This document shows positions 63,476-64,000 of a DNA stretch of 64,000 bases, piece by piece. The translations under genes were made by a program, and so were the position numbers. This DNA is from Pseudomonas abieticivorans. GTDB taxonomy: Bacteria; Pseudomonadota; Gammaproteobacteria; Pseudomonadales; Pseudomonadaceae. Where the stretch lies: NCBI RefSeq assembly GCF_023509015.1, contig NZ_CP094975.1, positions 69,501 to 133,500 on the forward strand, in the 5' to 3' direction. The notes beneath the pieces were generated by a model. It did no database searches. It worked only from the letters and a program-made list of their open reading frames with translations, and was not told the DNA's origin. How positions within the stretch are numbered: position 1 is the stretch's first letter; every line of letters starts with the position of its first letter.

Positions 63476-64000
63476 TTATCCCAACCGCTGTGCCACCCAA
63501 TCGGCAATCCACGCCCCCGCGTTCGCCGTATTGTCCAGGCTGCTGTGGTGAACACCCCCTTCACGCTGGGTAAACACCTTCAACTCCCGATCTGGGCTGT
63601 TAGTAAGCTGGTCAAACGACTGATGGGCATACTCCAGCGGTATCTGCCGATCGGCCTCGCCGTGGGCCACCAAAAACGGCACTTTGATACGTTCCATCAC
63701 GCCATTGAGATGAACCTGCTCGGCCAAGGCCATGAACGCTTCCATGTCACTGGCCCCCCACACCCAACGCACGTGCTCCCAGTAATGCGGTACCGGGCGC
63801 TCGCCTTCGCGGGCCAGGCGGCGTTTCTGCATTTCGCCCCAGTTGTGGTTAGCGCCCCACACCACGCCCAAGGCGAAACGCGGTTCGAAGGCCACGGCGC
63901 GCGGGCAGTAATAACCGCCCAAGGACACGCCCAGCAAACCAATGCGCTGCGGGTCGATCTCGGCACGGGTGTGCAGGTAGTCCACCAGCGGCGTGGCCCA
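63476..64000 (-). CDS. Alpha/beta hydrolase (DHPON hydrolase/FrsA-like), partial
   Basis: The C-terminal 174 residues are in the window; the gene continues beyond base 64000. Visible are the nucleophile elbow GVSLGGYYCPRAVAFEPRFALGVVWGANHNW with catalytic Ser, the acid in VAHGEADRQIPLEYA and the His in EGGVHHSSLD. The family includes 2,6-dihydroxypseudooxynicotine hydrolase and acetyl xylan esterase-like enzymes that cleave C-C or ester bonds. The substrate is unknown. Confidence 0.85.
   Translation of the reverse strand, partial: WATPLVDYLHTRAEIDPQRIGLLGVSLGGYYCPRAVAFEPRFALGVVWGANHNWGEMQKRRLAREGERPVPHYWEHVRWVWGASDMEAFMALAEQVHLNGVMERIKVPFLVAHGEADRQIPLEYAHQSFDQLTNSPDRELKVFTQREGGVHHSSLDNTANAGAWIADWVAQRLG

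Overview
The window is 64 kb of a GC-rich Pseudomonas chromosome, most like the P. fluorescens lineage. Support for this comes from the mannitol/arabitol operon, an H-NS-type MvaU protein, AhpCF, ModABC, a glucarate operon, several GCGGATAAATCCGC-type REP elements and the characteristic conserved small proteins. Coding density is high. I saw no rRNA, tRNA, CRISPR array, prophage or insertion sequence.

Layout. 1-5955: polyol operon on + (end of mtlF, mtlG, mtlK, mannitol 2-dehydrogenase mtlD, xylulokinase, fructokinase); the mtlD catalytic residues fall at K295/N300/H303. 6371-9878: mvaU, gloA, and leftward ahpC-ahpF with a terminator between them and an OxyR-like array upstream. 10017-14803: leftward chaperone-usher fimbrial operon (major pilin, chaperone, usher, adhesin). 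15069-17411: gor and galU. 17622-19580: two small lipoproteins, a DUF1883 protein, a 54-residue ORF and alkB. 19598-21280: acuI-like reductase with its AcuR/NemR-like TetR regulator. 21453-23979: modABC behind a ModE box. 24002-28270: a BvgA/BvgS-type two-component system.

28773-33248: topoisomerase IB, a 2OG-Fe(II) oxygenase and UvrA2. 33414-36895: GntP-type permease, LysE exporter, a HipB-like repressor with a decayed hipA remnant, and TspO. 36951-39199: persulfide module (SqrR/BigR-type sensor, a 42-aa ORF, TauE/SafE permease, divergent persulfide dioxygenase). 39222-45691: AraC regulator, FAH-family hydrolase, Gfo/Idh/MocA oxidoreductase, small membrane proteins, EthD protein, Na+/H+ antiporter and a HAD phosphatase. 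45988-47103: FAD monooxygenase. 47116-55061: phosphonate cluster (phnDCE-like importer, iron alcohol dehydrogenase, OPA-type transporter, LysR, phosphonoacetaldehyde hydrolase phnX, and a divergent second LysR). 55040-56167: diguanylate cyclase. 56406-60056: glucarate module (FadR-type regulator, transporter, gudD). 60227-64000: CBS protein, mltA, DUF4174 protein, methyltransferase and a partial alpha/beta hydrolase.

The most interesting candidate system is the phosphonate cluster. It has phosphonoacetaldehyde hydrolase but no 2-aminoethylphosphonate transaminase, and carries an iron alcohol dehydrogenase instead. This suggests entry through a hydroxyphosphonate such as 2-hydroxyethylphosphonate, which is an inference. 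Other leads are the 21-bp inverted operators around the orphan hipB, the compact persulfide module with a tiny ORF, and a TAGAC-type motif shared by the acuR and acuI leaders.
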